From assembly GCA_913009685.1 (NCBI GenBank), contig CAJVXP010000003.1, positions 1 through 64,000 of the forward strand: DNA of 64,000 nucleotides, read 5' to 3'. Positions within the stretch are counted from its first letter, which is position 1, and the number at the start of each line of letters is the position of its first letter. The notes under the pieces are model-generated. The model saw only the letters and a list, made by a program, of their open reading frames with translations, was not told the origin of the DNA and did no database searches. Positions 63,177 to 64,000 of the stretch are shown one piece after another. Source of the DNA: an uncultured Bacteroidota bacterium. GTDB taxonomy: Bacteria; Bacteroidota; Bacteroidia; Bacteroidales; F082. The position numbers and the translations under genes are program-made.

Positions 63177-63282
63177 AGGTCGTAATTTTTCTTCAAAATT
63201 AAGCATTCTTTGCATTTACGGCCGGGAACTTTTTTGCCTGTCTGCTATGAATTTTTTACATTCGCAAAAAACTGTTGACACC

Positions 63283-64000
63283 ATGGCAAAATATTCGTTT
63301 AAAGATAAGGTGATCGTTATCACCGGCGCTTCTTCAGGAATAGGGAAGGAGCTGGCTTTTCGGATGGCAGAAGCTGGCGCCTCGCTGGCCCTCGGCGCAC
63401 GGAATATGGAGAAATTGGAGGCCGTGGCTGAAGTGTGCCGGCAAAAAGGCAGCCGTGCCATCGCTATTCCTGTGGACGTTTCCGACAAAGAAGATTGTAA
63501 AAATTTCATCGAAAAGACAGTTGATAAATATGGGGAAATCGATGTCCTCGTAAATAATGCCGGGATAACCATGTGGGCTTATTTTGAGGAGTTTACCGAT
63601 TTGACGCCGTTTGAACAGATTATGCAGGTAAACTATTTCGGGAGTCTGTATTGCACGTTTTATGCGTTGCCTTATCTGAAGAAAACCAAAGGCCGTTTGG
63701 TGGGCGTTTCCAGCCTTACCGGGAAGACCGGTGTCCCCACACGAAGCGGTTATGCGGCGAGTAAACATGCCATGGCCGGATTCTTCGACACGTTGCGCAT
63801 CGAGTTGAAAGACACCGGTGTGAGTGTAACTATGATTTACCCGGGATTTGTCTCCACCGAAGTGCGTGCACATGCCATGGGTAGCGATGGGAAACCGTTG
63901 GGCAAAAGCCCGTTGAATGAAGCCGGAGCCATGTCGGTCGAAAAATGTGTTGACCTTATGATTCCTGCTATTGCCGGACGAAGACGGGAACTGGTTATGA
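63283..64000 (+). CDS. short-chain dehydrogenase/reductase (SDR), 3' end outside the window
   Basis: At least 239 residues, running off the right edge. The motifs are ITGASSGIGKEL, VNNAGIT, catalytic Ser in VGVSSLTG and YxxxK in GYAASKHAMAGF. It is close in sequence to the SDR at 27967 (same PGF...G.PLGKSPLNE-like C-terminal wording), so they are paralogues. The ATG is taken at 63283; an in-frame ATG at 63247 is possible. Divergent from the NtrC-type gene. Substrate unknown. Confidence 0.9.
   Translation, partial: MAKYSFKDKVIVITGASSGIGKELAFRMAEAGASLALGARNMEKLEAVAEVCRQKGSRAIAIPVDVSDKEDCKNFIEKTVDKYGEIDVLVNNAGITMWAYFEEFTDLTPFEQIMQVNYFGSLYCTFYALPYLKKTKGRLVGVSSLTGKTGVPTRSGYAASKHAMAGFFDTLRIELKDTGVSVTMIYPGFVSTEVRAHAMGSDGKPLGKSPLNEAGAMSVEKCVDLMIPAIAGRRRELVM

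Overview
The window looks like a chromosomal segment of a Bacteroidota (Bacteroidetes) bacterium. The evidence is the family mix (long NusB, DUF3276 PUR-type protein, DUF5683, DUF2851, PorQ of type IX secretion, a TonB-dependent receptor with a carboxypeptidase-regulatory-like N-terminus, serC/serA/DUF1015) and repeated Bacteroidetes-type -7 promoter boxes (TAnnTTTG) upstream of many genes. These boxes are used below to choose between alternative start codons. No rRNA, CRISPR array or complete insertion sequence was seen.

Layout. 1-230: the 3' end of a group II intron (domains V and VI), followed by a remnant of an intergenic repeat. 0.5-5.2 kb: lipid kinase, SUI1-like factor, TPMT-like methyltransferase, an unknown protein, an MscS channel and a DUF554 membrane protein. 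5.4-10.3 kb (minus): a large secreted repeat protein, a LolD-type ATPase and a 2-oxoacid dehydrogenase E2. 10.6-13.8 kb: PUR-type protein, parA, parB, DUF5683 protein and an unknown. 14-25 kb, mostly minus: DUF438/hemerythrin/PAS protein, dCMP deaminase, Nudix hydrolase, a TonB receptor with a His-rich small exported protein, pepD, and the serine-synthesis block serC-serA-(four-helix-bundle)-DUF1015. 25.4-33.7 kb: small membrane protein, exported C1 peptidase, SDR, uvrB, ThrRS-editing-like protein and rarA. 33.7-41.5 kb: a large hairpin element, gcvT-comB, DUF2851, then coiled-coil gene-zapA-6S RNA-rny, and recF with DUF721. 41.7-48.7 kb: porQ, aconitase, nusB, prfA, pyrF. 48.8-53 kb: tRNA-Arg(TCT) followed by an AT-richer accessory patch (Acg-type nitroreductase, isochorismatase-like protein, Crp/Fnr regulator) and a wrecked PhnD-like lipoprotein gene running into a transposase remnant. 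53-60.6 kb: a three-gene histidine-kinase phosphorelay operon. 60.8-64 kb: tRNA-Arg(CCG), a four-helix-bundle protein, tmRNA, a sigma-54-type response regulator without a DNA-binding domain, and an SDR cut by the window edge.

Functionally most of the window is core housekeeping: chromosome segregation, repair, translation termination and rescue, serine/glycine/one-carbon metabolism and RNA turnover. The least ordinary parts are noncoding: a 176-nt nearly continuous hairpin between rarA and comB, a second repeat element upstream of the zapA cluster whose 3' end resembles the sequence next to the group II intron, a three-copy 17-nt repeat, a family of short hairpins, and a 6S RNA whose paired arms can be read directly. 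Among proteins, the notable points are the duplicated hybrid kinases with a His-less HPt-like tail, several enzymes with altered catalytic residues (SerA-like, C1 peptidase, isochorismatase-like), and the His-rich small protein next to the TonB receptor.
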